Shown piece by piece: positions 17,884 to 26,349 of a DNA stretch of 47,547 nt. Positions within the stretch are counted from its first letter, which is position 1. The number at the start of each line of letters is the position of its first letter. The position numbers were made by a program, and so were the translations under genes. The stretch is from Caulobacter segnis. Lineage in GTDB: Bacteria > Pseudomonadota > Alphaproteobacteria > Caulobacterales > Caulobacteraceae. Under the pieces are notes generated by a model that was not told the DNA's origin, made no database searches, and saw only the letters and a program-made list of their open reading frames with translations. The stretch lies in contig NZ_QFQZ01000032.1 of assembly GCF_003243465.1 (NCBI RefSeq), positions 1 to 47,547 of the forward strand, read 5' to 3'.

Positions 17884-19163
17884 TGCGCGACGGAGGACGG
17901 GTTTCGGCGGCGATCGAGGTTCTGACCGAGATCGAGGCGCGGCATTTTCCGGTCAAGATGGCGCTGAAGCGCTGGGGCGAGGCCGCGCGCTACGCAGGCT
18001 CCAAGGATCGCGCCTTCGTCTCTGGCCTGGTGCTCGACGCCCTGCGTCGTAAGCGCTCGCTGGGCTGGATGATGGGCGATCCGAGCGCCCGCGGCGTGGT
18101 GCTGGGCGTGCTGGCCTTCACCTGGGCCTGGACGCCGGACCGCATCGCCGAGGCTGCCGCCGAGGAGCATGGCTTTGGCCCGCTCACGGACGCGGAGCGC
18201 GAGCGTCTTTCCAATCCTGTTCCGCTCGACGGCGCGCCGGCCCCGGTGGTCGGCGACTATCCCGATTGGCTGGAGGAGCGGCTGATCCGCACCCTGGGCG
18301 CCGACGAGGCCGTCGAGATGCGGGCGCTCTCCGAACGCGCCCCGGTCGACCTGCGGGTCAACACCCTGAAGACCGACGCCGAGCGCGCCGCCAAGGCTCT
18401 GGCCCCGATCCACGCCGCGCCGGCGGGCGTCCTGCCGAACGCTTTCCGCATTCCGGCCCCGGCCGCCGCTGACCGCACCCCGTCGGTCGAGGCCGTGCCG
18501 GCCTTCTCCAAGGGTTGGTTCGAGGTCCAGGACCTGGGTTCGCAGATCGCCGCCGCGGTGGCGGGCGAGGTCAAGGGCAAGCAGGTGCTGGACTTCTGCG
18601 CCGGCGGGGGCGGCAAGACGCTCGCGCTGGCCGCCGCCATGGGCAACAGCGGCCAGATCTTCGCCCACGACGCCGACGCCCGTCGCCTCGCCGACACCAT
18701 CCGCCGCGGCCAGAGGGCAGGGGTCCGTAACCTGCAGATCCGTTCGCCGATCGAGGCGACCCCGCTGAAGGGCCTTGAAGGCAAGATCGACGTCGTCTTC
18801 GTCGACGCCCCCTGCACGGGCGCGGGCACCTGGCGTCGCCACCCGGACGCCAAGTGGCGCCTGTCGCCCGACCAGCTGGCCAAGCGCCAGATCGAGCAGG
18901 ATAGCGTGCTGGAGGACGCCGCGACCTTCGTGAAGGCCGGCGGCCGCATGGTCTACGTCACCTGCTCGCTGCTGACCGACGAGAACGAAGACCGCGTCGC
19001 CGGCTTCCTTGAGCGCCACCCCGAATTCACCGTCAAGCCGATCGCCCTGCCGGGCGTCGAGCAGCACGTGAGCCCCGAAGGCTATCTGCGCCTGACCCCT
19101 TACCGCGCCGGGACGGACGGCTTCTTCGCCGCCGTGCTGGAGCGCTCCACCTACACGCCCTGA
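17883..19163 (+). CDS. rsmB: RsmB-type rRNA (cytosine-C5) methyltransferase
   Basis: 426 residues. An N-terminal NusB-like region (about 1-130) precedes the methyltransferase core: SAM loop LDFCAGGGGKTLALA, the VDAPCTGAGTWRRHPD motif IV Cys, and the VTCSLLTDENED motif VI catalytic Cys. It methylates a cytosine in rRNA, m5C967 of 16S for RsmB itself. Substrate assignment within the NOL1/NOP2/sun family is probable, not certain. The start is the ATG overlapping the MAPEG stop. Confidence 0.88.
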   Translation: MRDGGRVSAAIEVLTEIEARHFPVKMALKRWGEAARYAGSKDRAFVSGLVLDALRRKRSLGWMMGDPSARGVVLGVLAFTWAWTPDRIAEAAAEEHGFGPLTDAERERLSNPVPLDGAPAPVVGDYPDWLEERLIRTLGADEAVEMRALSERAPVDLRVNTLKTDAERAAKALAPIHAAPAGVLPNAFRIPAPAAADRTPSVEAVPAFSKGWFEVQDLGSQIAAAVAGEVKGKQVLDFCAGGGGKTLALAAAMGNSGQIFAHDADARRLADTIRRGQRAGVRNLQIRSPIEATPLKGLEGKIDVVFVDAPCTGAGTWRRHPDAKWRLSPDQLAKRQIEQDSVLEDAATFVKAGGRMVYVTCSLLTDENEDRVAGFLERHPEFTVKPIALPGVEQHVSPEGYLRLTPYRAGTDGFFAAVLERSTYTP

Positions 19164-19193
19164 TTTGACCGCTAGACCGCTGGAGACCCGCCA

Positions 19194-20756
19194 ATGACCC
19201 CCGAACCGAACCACCAGCGCGTCCTGATCGTCGACTTCGGCAGCCAGGTGACCCAGCTGATCGCTCGGCGGGTGCGCGAGGCCGGCGTTTATTGCGAGAT
19301 CCACCCGTTCGACAAGGCCGAGGCCATCGTCGACGAATACAAGCCCAGCGCCATCATCCTGTCGGGCGGTCCGGCCAGCGTGCTGGAGGCCGACAGCCCC
19401 CGCATCGGCCGCAAGCTCTTTGATCTTGGCCTGCCGATGCTGGCCATCTGCTACGGCCAGCAGCTGCTGTGCGACGTTCTGGGCGGCAAGGTCGAGGGCG
19501 GTCACGCCGGCGAGTTCGGCCGCGCCGAACTGACGGTCGGCAAGGTCAGCCCGATGTTCCAGGGCCTGGCCGGCGTCGGCGAACTGGAAACCGTCTGGAT
19601 GAGCCACGGCGACCGCGTCACCGCCATCCCCGAGGGCTTCGAGGTCATCGCCACCTCGACCGGCGCGCCGTTCGCGGCCATCGCCAATGACGAGAAGAAG
19701 ATCTACGCCCTGCAGTTCCACCCGGAGGTGTACCACACCGTCAACGGGGCCAAGATGTACCGGAACTTCCTTTTCAACATCGCCGGCCTGAAGGGCGACT
19801 GGACGATGGCGGCCTTCCGCCAGGAGATGGTCACGAGGATCCGCGACCAGGTCGGTTCGGGCAAGGTGATCTGCGGCCTGTCGGGCGGCGTCGACAGCTC
19901 GGTGGCCGCCGTCCTGATCCATGAGGCGATCGGCGACCAACTGACCTGCGTGTTCGTCGACACCGGCCTGCTGCGCAAGAACGAGGCCGATCAGGTCGTC
20001 ACCCTGTTCCGCGACCACTACAACATCCCGCTGGTCCATGTGGACGCCGGCGAGCTGTTCCTGGGCGAGCTGGCGGGCGTCAGCGATCCGGAGACCAAGC
20101 GCAAGACCATCGGCAAGCTGTTCATCGACGTCTTCGACAAGGAAGCCGCCAAGATCGACGGCGCGGAGTTCCTGGCCCAGGGCACGCTCTATCCGGACGT
20201 GGTCGAGAGCGTCTCGGCGCGCGGCGGGCCGTCGGCGGTGATCAAGAGCCACCACAATGTCGGCGGCCTGCCGGACTACATGAAGCTCAAGCTGGTCGAG
20301 CCGCTGCGTGAGCTCTTCAAGGACGAGGTCCGCGCCCTGGGCGTCGAGCTCGGCCTGGCGCCGGCCTTCGTCGGCCGCCATCCGTTCCCCGGTCCGGGCC
20401 TGGCCATCCGCATCCCGGGCGAGATCACGCCCGAGAAGGTCAAGGTGCTTCAAGAGGCCGACGCCATCTATCTGGAAGAGATCCGCAACGCCGGCCTCTA
20501 CGATAAGATCTGGCAGGCGTTCGCCGTGCTGCTGCCCGTGAAGACGGTCGGCGTGATGGGCGACGCCCGGACCTACGAGAACGTCCTGGCCCTCCGCGCG
20601 GTGACCTCGACCGACGGCATGACCGCCGACTTCTTCGAGTTCCCCTGGCCGGTGCTGGGCAAGACCGCCACGCGGATCATCAACGAAGTGCGCGGCGTCA
20701 ACCGGGTGGTCTACGACGTGACGTCCAAGCCGCCGGGCACCATCGAGTGGGAGTGA
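19194..20756 (+). CDS. guaA: GMP synthase (glutamine-hydrolysing)
   Basis: 520 residues, full length. It aminates XMP to GMP with glutamine and ATP. The class I glutamine amidotransferase domain has Cys86 (MLAICYGQQLL) and the His/Glu pair in LQFHPEVYHT. The ATP-pyrophosphatase domain has CGLSGGVDSSVAAVL, and the C-terminal dimerisation domain ends PPGTIEWE, as in the family. The last codons are the insertion point of the adjacent element and read through intact, so the element has restored or kept the gene end. Confidence 0.97.
   Translation: MTPEPNHQRVLIVDFGSQVTQLIARRVREAGVYCEIHPFDKAEAIVDEYKPSAIILSGGPASVLEADSPRIGRKLFDLGLPMLAICYGQQLLCDVLGGKVEGGHAGEFGRAELTVGKVSPMFQGLAGVGELETVWMSHGDRVTAIPEGFEVIATSTGAPFAAIANDEKKIYALQFHPEVYHTVNGAKMYRNFLFNIAGLKGDWTMAAFRQEMVTRIRDQVGSGKVICGLSGGVDSSVAAVLIHEAIGDQLTCVFVDTGLLRKNEADQVVTLFRDHYNIPLVHVDAGELFLGELAGVSDPETKRKTIGKLFIDVFDKEAAKIDGAEFLAQGTLYPDVVESVSARGGPSAVIKSHHNVGGLPDYMKLKLVEPLRELFKDEVRALGVELGLAPAFVGRHPFPGPGLAIRIPGEITPEKVKVLQEADAIYLEEIRNAGLYDKIWQAFAVLLPVKTVGVMGDARTYENVLALRAVTSTDGMTADFFEFPWPVLGKTATRIINEVRGVNRVVYDVTSKPPGTIEWE
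20720..20756. other. Putative left attachment site of the integrated element (3' end of guaA)
   Basis: The 3' end of guaA is a known target of P4-type tyrosine-integrase islands. Here an integrase gene follows about 320 bases downstream in the same direction, and all later genes are mobile-element or cargo genes. The exact core cannot be fixed without the right junction, which lies outside the window. Confidence 0.5.
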
Positions 20757-20837
20757 CGGGGCGTCATTTTAGGGCTTTCGGCAGCGTTCCGAAAACAGGC
20801 TAAAGCGCTGAAATAAATCGTGTTTTCTTTCATCAAG

Positions 20838-20865
20838 GAGCGCTGGCAATCGCCAGCGCTCTTTT
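20838..20865 (+). terminator. Intrinsic terminator downstream of guaA
   Basis: GAGCGCTGGC (20838-20847) and GCCAGCGCTC (20852-20861) form a perfect 10-bp stem with an AATC loop, followed directly by TTTT. It ends guaA transcription or insulates the integrase gene. Confidence 0.8.
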
Positions 20866-20869
20866 GCTT

Positions 20870-21146
20870 TGACGGTACCCGTGACGGTATTCCCCAAAGG
20901 CTTGCGGGATTGATCTTAGGCGCTATACGGTCCGAAATTACGTCATGACGGTATTTTTCTCGAACCCAAGTCCCTGAAAATCCGACGGAAATTGCGCGAA
21001 AGTCGGCCTCAAGTGGTCTGACGGTATTTTTGCGCGTCCGAACGGCGATTTGGGGCCATTCGGAGACCGTCAATGCTCACGGACAGCAAGCTCAAGTCCC
21101 TGAAACCACAGGCGAAAATGTACAAGGTGGCGGATCGTGACGGTAT
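20870..21146. repeat. Six TGACGGT repeats before and inside the integrase gene
   Basis: TGACGGTA occurs at 20870, 20882, 20946, 21019 and 21138, and an inverted copy (GACCGTCA, i.e. TGACGGTC on the minus strand) lies just before the start codon at about 21064-21071. Three direct copies are followed by a T-run (TGACGGTATTTT). Clustering between the attachment site and the integrase gene fits arm-type integrase or excisionase binding sites. Confidence 0.65.
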
Positions 21147-22329
21147 TTTCGTCGCGGTCGCTCCGACCGGGTTGGTGTCGTTCCGGCTGGACTACCGGAT
21201 CAACGGCCGCCGAGAGACGCTAACCCTTGGCCGGTATGGGGTTGGCGGCATTACCCTGGTGCGCGCCCGGGAGCTGGCCATGGAAGCCCGCAAGGCCGTC
21301 CGCAATGGTCAATCGCCGATGATCGAGCGCCGGCGCGCCAAGGCTCAGCAGCGTGACTGCGGGACCTTCGGCGAATGGGCCGAGCGCTGGTTCGAAAAGG
21401 CGACCATGGCCCAGAGCACCCGCGACATGCGCCGGTCGATCTATCTGCGCGATGTGGCCAAGGTGTTCCAGAACCGGCGCCTGCATGAGATCGAGGCGAC
21501 CGACATTCGCGTCCTGTGCGAGACGATCGTCGGGCGCGGGGCGCCGGCCACCGCCATTCACGTCCGGGAGCTGGTCAAGCAGGTCTATGCCTTCGCCCGC
21601 CTGCACGGCGTCAAGCTCGACAATCCCGCCACCGAGGTCAGTCCCGCCTCGATCGCCAAGTTCCAGCCGCGCGAGAGGTCTCTGACGCCCAAGGAAATCC
21701 GGATCTTCTACAGCCTGCTGGAGATGGTCCCGACTCTGCCCACCATCCGCTTGGGCATGAAGCTCATCCTGCTGACCCTGGTGCGCAAGAGCGAGCTGGT
21801 GTTCGCCACCTGGGACGAGGTCGACTTCGTCAACGCCCTCTGGTGCATCCCCGCCGACCGAATGAAGTGCGGCCGGCCGCACAACATCTATCTGTCGCGC
21901 CAGGCGCTCGACATCCTGATCGCCTTACGAACCTGCGCGGGCAATTCGCCCTACATCTTGCCGTCGCGCTACGAGGCCGACCAGCCGATGTCGCGCGCCA
22001 CCTTCAACCGGGTGACCACCGCGATCGCCGACCGCGCTCAGCAGAACCAGCAGGCCTTGGCACCGTTCACGGTCCACGACCTGCGCCGGACCGGCTCGAC
22101 CCTGCTCAACGAGGTCGGGTTCGAGGCCGATTGGATCGAGAAGTGCTTGGCCCACGTCGACCGCAGGACCTCGCGGCGGGTTTATAACGTCGCCGAATAC
22201 GCCCACGCGCGGGCGCACATGCTGCAGGAGTGGGCCGACATGGTCGACGCCTGGGCTGCTGGGCTAAAGCACACGCCGACCCTGCAGCCGTCGGCGAACC
22301 ACGGCGTGGTTCTGGACCCGGGGGCATGA
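21073..22329 (+). CDS. Tyrosine-type (P4/phage-like) site-specific integrase
   Basis: 418 residues. An arm-binding N-terminal domain of DUF4102 type comes first (LTDSKLKSLKPQAKMYKVAD, 1-90), then the core-binding SAM-like domain (about 95-190), then the catalytic domain. Its residues are Arg238 (LTLVRKSEL), His335-x-x-Arg338 (VHDLRRTGSTLL), His361 (LAHVD) and nucleophile Tyr371 (RRVYNVAEY). All are present, so it looks active. It catalyses integration and excision of the element at guaA. Six TGACGGT repeats lie around its start. Confidence 0.93.
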   Translation: MLTDSKLKSLKPQAKMYKVADRDGIFVAVAPTGLVSFRLDYRINGRRETLTLGRYGVGGITLVRARELAMEARKAVRNGQSPMIERRRAKAQQRDCGTFGEWAERWFEKATMAQSTRDMRRSIYLRDVAKVFQNRRLHEIEATDIRVLCETIVGRGAPATAIHVRELVKQVYAFARLHGVKLDNPATEVSPASIAKFQPRERSLTPKEIRIFYSLLEMVPTLPTIRLGMKLILLTLVRKSELVFATWDEVDFVNALWCIPADRMKCGRPHNIYLSRQALDILIALRTCAGNSPYILPSRYEADQPMSRATFNRVTTAIADRAQQNQQALAPFTVHDLRRTGSTLLNEVGFEADWIEKCLAHVDRRTSRRVYNVAEYAHARAHMLQEWADMVDAWAAGLKHTPTLQPSANHGVVLDPGA

Positions 22330-22344
22330 GCCTGGGCGACGCGT

Positions 22345-22635
22345 TCACCCCCTGACGGGACGAGCGCGGCGCAAACGCACGTCTGGCCCAGGCGCGCAGG
22401 AGTCTGGGCTTGTGGCGGCCGCCTTGCGCGCCTTCAGCCAGGACTCGACCTCGGCCAGATCCCAGACCACGCACCGACGGGTCAGGGGGAAGCGGCGGGG
22501 AAACTCGCCGCGCTTTTCCATCTCATAGATCGTGGTGTCGGCCAGCGGCACAAGCTTGCGCAGCTCTGGACGGCGGATCGCTCGGGTGGCGGGCAGGGTT
22601 CCGAACGGGTGGGGCGGCGCGGGGGGCTGGGACAT
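22345..22635 (-). CDS. AlpA-family helix-turn-helix regulator
   Basis: 96 residues. It has a winged-helix/MerR-like DNA-binding domain typical of AlpA excision activators: AIRRPELRKLVPLADTTIYEM, GEFPRRFPLTRRCVVWDLAEVESWL. It starts at the ATG at 22635 with AAAGGAGA immediately upstream; the longer upstream frame is unrelated sequence. AlpA-type proteins switch on integrase genes or serve as excisionases of P4-like elements, and it lies tail-to-tail with the integrase. That role is by analogy. Confidence 0.88.
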   Translation of the reverse strand: MSQPPAPPHPFGTLPATRAIRRPELRKLVPLADTTIYEMEKRGEFPRRFPLTRRCVVWDLAEVESWLKARKAAATSPDSCAPGPDVRLRRARPVRG

Positions 22636-23109
22636 GGCGATCTCCTTTGCCGGCCAGCAACACCGGCGGGCGGGCGCGGGGCAAGGCGTTGGCGGCGCTG
22701 ATCGCGCCGTGGCGTGCAAAGACAGGCGAACGGCGGGTTCCCGCCGGCCGCTTTCGCTGCCGGCTTCACCCGGGGAGGGTGAGCGGCCGGCGGTCACGCT
22801 CGGATCCCGCGGCTTTCGCCGCTCCCTCGGGCGCGACGCCATGCGGGCAGGCTTTGGCCTGCCGCCGGCCGCTCGACGCAGCTTCCCGCCACGCGCGATG
22901 CGCGGGCTCCTGTGCAGGCTTCATCTTTGCTGGGCGGGCGGCGCCCGCCGGGGCTTAGGGCTCCGCCCTCGGCGCGCTTCGGATCGGCTTCCGCCCAGCT
23001 TCGGGGCCTTGGTCGACAAGGCGACAAGAGCGGGCAGGGCGGGCCCCTGCAGCCGGGTCCCCGCGAAGCCGCCCCTCCGCTTGCACACCCGGTCTCGCCG
23101 ACGGGCGCC
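22636..23109. other. GC-rich stretch without a convincing gene
   Basis: About 470 bases between the divergent AlpA-like and ParB-like genes. All frames give Arg/Ala/Gly-rich shadow translations with no recognisable domain and no ribosome site paired with a good start. It must hold both divergent promoters, which are not identifiable by eye. It may be the scar left where the ParB N-terminal coding region was lost. Confidence 0.5.
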
Positions 23110-23140
23110 GGGGTCAGGCGCGCTTTTTGCGCCTGACCCC
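23110..23140 (+). promoter_or_regulatory. Strong hairpin just upstream of the ParB-like gene's ribosome site
   Basis: GGGGTCAGGCGC (23110-23121) and GCGCCTGACCCC (23129-23140) pair perfectly over 12 bp with loop GCTTTTT. The AAGGAGG ribosome site starts about ten bases later and the ATG is at 23163. It could be an mRNA leader stem-loop or an operator-like palindrome. Confidence 0.55.
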
Positions 23141-23162
23141 CACGCCCCCAAGGAGGCAGATC

Positions 23163-24493
23163 ATGACATCCCTTCACAGCCCAGCGGCCGAGGCCGCGAT
23201 CCCGGCCGCCCATCAGGGCGGCCTCGTGACCGGCGCCGCCGGTCACGGCCAAGCCAGTAGCCCCAAGGCCACCCTCGAAGCCCTGGACGCCGAGGCGCGG
23301 GAGCTCATCGACCAATGGGCCGATGTCGATCCGCTGCCGCAGGAGGTCGAGGATCGGCTGACGGCGATCGAGGACGCGCGCGAGGCGATCGGCGACGGCT
23401 ACGGCTTTGATGCGCGGGAGAAGGCCCGGGCCGGGGTCCTGGTGGTCCTGACCCCTTATGGCGAGGCCCGGATCGACCGGGGGTTCGTGCGGCCCGAGGA
23501 CCAGGCCGCGCCGCAAGCCGACGACGCCGAAGGCGGCGCGGACGACGAGGACGGCGTGGCCCCCAGCGCGCGAGAGGGGGACGGGTACAGCGACGGGGAC
23601 GAGGACGGGGCGGACGCGCCGTGGGATGACGAGCCCGACGCCGAGGCCGACGCCGAGCCCGCCGGGGACCCGGCCGCGCCGCTGCCCGAGCGGGTGGTCG
23701 CCGACCTCACCGCCCACCGCACCGCCGCCTTGCGCGACGCCCTGGCTCAGGATCCGGACCTTGCCCAGCTCGCCCTGGTCCACGCCCTGGTCAGCCGGGT
23801 GTTTGGCATGGGCGCCGCGGCTTCCTGCCTCGACATCCGCTGGGGCTCGCGCGAGCTGAGCGGCTATGCCGAGGGCATCGAGGAAAGCCCCGCCGCCCTG
23901 GCGATCGCCGAACGGCATCGCCAATGGGCGCGGCAGATGCCGACCCAGGCCGAGGACTTGTGGGACTTCGTGGTCGGGCTCGACGGCGACAGCCGCGCCA
24001 GCCTGCTGGCCCACTGCGTCAGCCTCACCCTCGACGGGGTGCGGGCCTGGGAGCGGCGTCCGGTCCCGGTCTTGGCCCATGTCGAGACCCTGGCCAGCGC
24101 TCTCGCGCTCGACATGCGCGCCTACTGGCGCCCGACCGGCCGTCGCTATCTTGACCGGGTGACCAAGGCCCAGGTGCTCGCCGCCATCGCCGACGCGGTG
24201 TCGCCGGACGCCGCCGCGCGGCTTTCCGGCCTGCGCAAGGCCGAAATGGTCGAGGCCGCCGAGCCGCTGCTGGTCGAGGCCGGATGGCTGCCGGGGGTGC
24301 TGCGCACGGCGGGGTGGCGGACGATCCTGGCGACGAGGGCGTCGCCCAACCCACGGCGGACCCTGCCGAGGGTGCTGAGGAGACCGAGGACGACGGCGCG
24401 CCGATCGCCCCCGAGGACGTCGCCGCCGACCTCGACCAGACGCCGCGCGACGAGGCCGAGGTCGCCGCGATCCTCGCCGAGCCGGCGGCGTAG
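23163..24493 (+). pseudogene. ParB-like partition protein remnant: N-terminal domain missing and -1 frameshift
   Basis: From the ATG with AAGGAGG upstream, the product resembles only the C-terminal part of the large ParB/Spo0J-like proteins of alphaproteobacterial plasmids and conjugative elements: LDAEARELIDQWADVDPLP, KARAGVLVVLTPYGEARIDRG, then FGMGAAASCLDIRW and REL-rich helices to about residue 380. The ParB nuclease and HTH domains that should precede are absent. Near 24290-24320 coding character jumps to the -1 frame: the original frame turns into Arg/Pro-rich nonsense, while the -1 frame gives an acidic tail (EGAEETEDDGAPIAPEDVA) ending at 24493. It is therefore truncated at the front and frameshifted at the back, and probably non-functional in partition. 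Confidence 0.65.
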
Positions 24494-24501
24494 GTCCAAG
24501 G

Positions 24502-24527
24502 ACGGGTGGCCCGCGCGGGCCGCCCGT
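24502..24527 (+). terminator. Hairpin after the ParB-like gene
   Basis: ACGGG-T-GGCCCG (24502-24513) pairs with CGGGCC-G-CCCGT (24516-24527) apart from one T/G position, nine bases after the stop. The stem is strong but lacks a U-tract. Confidence 0.45.
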
Positions 24528-24544
24528 CATCATTGCTGGCCGTG

Positions 24545-24572
24545 CGCGGCCGATCCTCAAGGATCGGCCGCG
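24545..24572. repeat. Perfect 12-bp inverted repeat
   Basis: CGCGGCCGATCC (24545-24556), loop TCAA, GGATCGGCCGCG (24561-24572). It lies 18 bases after the previous hairpin in the non-coding gap between the ParB-like remnant and the dead DUF736 copy. It may be a bidirectional terminator or a protein site. Confidence 0.5.
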
Positions 24573-24693
24573 TCCGTGCGCATAGGCCCAGGGTGCGGGC
24601 GGCTAGGGGAGAACTGCGCGGCGCGCCGGGCGCGCCCTGCGTTCCCGGCGGCGGCCAAGCCCGCCCCGCCGAGGCGGCGAGACCGGCGGCGGG

Positions 24694-25005
24694 GCAGTCC
24701 TCCCTGGCGCCAGCGCTGCGCGACCAGACCAGGGGGTGGGCGCCCTCGATCACCACCAGGGCGGCGTTGATCGCCGCGCCGAATGAGGGATCGCCCTGCC
24801 TGACCGACAGCGACGCGCTGTTGTCCGGCCGGCCGTCGTCCAGCCGGCGCCGAGATTGGCCTTGCCGGAGGTGATCCGGAAATCGGGGCTTGCCGCTGAG
24901 CGTGTCAGCCGGGCGGATCAGCGTGGTCTTGCCGTCGATGGCGAGGCGTCAATGGCCCGGCGAACGGTGCGTCGGCCTTGGCCTGAAAGCGCCGAGGGCT
25001 GCCTT
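24694..25005 (-). pseudogene. Dead inverted copy of the DUF736 gene
   Basis: Read on the minus strand, this stretch aligns base-by-base with the intact DUF736 gene at 25315-25632. Shared blocks include the TGGAGAGACCCCC leader, ATCCGCCCGGC, CGATTTCCGGATCACC, GGCAAGGCCAATCTCGGCGC, and ATCAACGCCGCCCTGGTGG. The start codon is changed to AAG (25005-25003), the stop is lost, and small indels shift the frame, so no full product is made. Homology continues past the stop into the downstream GC-rich sequence, which shows an inverted duplication of about 350 bases that has since decayed. Confidence 0.7.
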
Positions 25006-25314
25006 GGGGGTCTCTCCAGGGCGTCAAGGCCGAGCGCGTCGAGCGCGTCCTCTTCTGGCCGGATCTGACCGGGCGCCGCCCGCCGCGCAACCGCACGGCC
25101 TGCCTTTCTTCCCCTGGGCCGGCGGCGCCGCGCCCATTCCTCGCGAGACAAGAAACTTGGCCGTTTTGGTCCTCCGCCAAGCTCCGGAAGCGCGCCCGCA
25201 TGTTTCCATCGGCGGGCAGGGGCGCGCTCTGCGAGACGGGCCAGGGCCCCGGTCCATCGATCGCCATCGAGGCCGCGATCGGCGCGGCCCGGACCTTAGA
25301 TTGGAGAGACCCCC

Positions 25315-25632
25315 ATGGCCACCATCGGCACCTTCACCGCCAACGCCGACGGCTCGTTCACCGGCGCCATCAACACCTTGGCCATCAACCTCAAGACCGT
25401 GCAGATCCGCCCGGCCGACAAGGTGAGTGACAAGAGCCCGGATTTCCGGATCACCGCCGGCAAGGCCAATCTCGGCGCGGCCTGGAAGAAGACCAGCAAG
25501 GACAACAACGACTATCTGTCGGTCAAGCTGGACGATCCCTCGTTCGGCGCGGCGATCAACGCCGCCCTGGTGGTGATCGAGGGCGTCCACACCCTGGTCT
25601 GGTCGCGCAGCACCAGCGCCAAGGAGGACTAG
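25315..25632 (+). CDS. DUF736 family protein (intact copy)
   Basis: 105 residues. The family starts MATIGTFTANADGSFTGAI and contains SPDFRI, the LGAAWKKTSKDNNDYLSVKLDDPSF core, and a hydrophobic end (VVIEGVHTLVWSRS). DUF736 proteins are common in conjugative elements of alphaproteobacteria, next to ParB-like and tra genes; their function is unknown. GGAGAG precedes the start. It is flanked by a dead inverted copy upstream and a diverged paralogue downstream. Confidence 0.9.
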   Translation: MATIGTFTANADGSFTGAINTLAINLKTVQIRPADKVSDKSPDFRITAGKANLGAAWKKTSKDNNDYLSVKLDDPSFGAAINAALVVIEGVHTLVWSRSTSAKED

Positions 25633-26007
25633 TCGGCCGCCCGCCCTGCCACCTCGGCGGGGCGGGCTTGGCCCGCCTGGAGGGCCGAAAAGGGCAGGCG
25701 CGTGGCGCGCGCCAGCTTGGCCGAAACCGCCGATTCCACGCTATCGCCTGTCGTTGCACGACGCTGGCGCGCGCCGTCTTGAGCGCGGTCCAGAGCCGGC
25801 TCAGAACCGTCTGGCGGATCTTGCGAGGACGCTTCCAACCGCCCGCCCAGGCGTTCCTTCGCACCCCGCGCCGTCGCCGCCTCTCGTCCCCCCGGAGCGC
25901 GGCGAGGCGGCGGTTCGACCGACCGGCTCAACTCCCCCCGCCGGTCCCTCGAGCCGCCGCCAGACGGGCCTTCGCCGCCCCGGGGGCGGGCCAGCAAGGA
26001 CAACGCC
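25633..26007. other. GC-rich gap between two DUF736 genes
   Basis: 375 bases with no recognisable gene. The first 60 bases are duplicated, inverted, beyond the dead DUF736 copy. The remaining frames give only Arg/Pro/Ala-rich shadows. Confidence 0.5.
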
Positions 26008-26340
26008 ATGACCACCATTGGACACTTCCGCCGCGAGGGCGAAGGCTTCGTTGGCCGCATCGCCACCTTGAGCCTCGACGTCGCCGTCACCCTCGTCGCG
26101 GCCGAGAAGTTCTCGCCCAAGGCGCCGGATTACATCGCCGAGGTCGGCGGGCGCGAATGCGGCGCGGCCTGGCGGGTCAGCGACACCAGCGGCGCGGTGC
26201 TCAGCCTGAAGCTCGATGACCCGACCTGGCCTGAGCCGGTCAGCGGTCGGCTGATGGCCGCTGAGGACGGGGCGCTGCCCCTGGTGTGGATCCGCCGGGC
26301 CGAGCCGCCGCCGGCCCAGGCCCCGCCAGCGCCAGCCTAG
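26008..26340 (+). CDS. DUF736 family protein, diverged paralogue
   Basis: 110 residues. It follows the same layout as its neighbour (TTIGHFRREGEGFVGRIATL, KAPDYIAEVGG, CGAAWRV, LSLKLDDP, LPLVWIRR) but is strongly diverged and has a Pro/Ala-rich tail. Start ATG with CAAGGAC upstream. It converges with the XRE gene. Function unknown. Confidence 0.85.
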   Translation: MTTIGHFRREGEGFVGRIATLSLDVAVTLVAAEKFSPKAPDYIAEVGGRECGAAWRVSDTSGAVLSLKLDDPTWPEPVSGRLMAAEDGALPLVWIRRAEPPPAQAPPAPA

Positions 26341-26349
26341 GTCGTTCGC

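Noticed and set aside
17793..20453. 886-codon open frame on the minus strand opposite rsmB and guaA
   Set aside because: It is the antisense shadow of two firmly identified genes in GC-rich DNA; the translation is Asp/Arg/His-rich without any domain.
20711..21073. 120-codon minus-strand frame across the guaA end and integrase leader
   Set aside because: It reads backwards through the attachment site, a terminator and the TGACGGT repeats; no domain and no ribosome site. Such frames recur only because the att region recurs.
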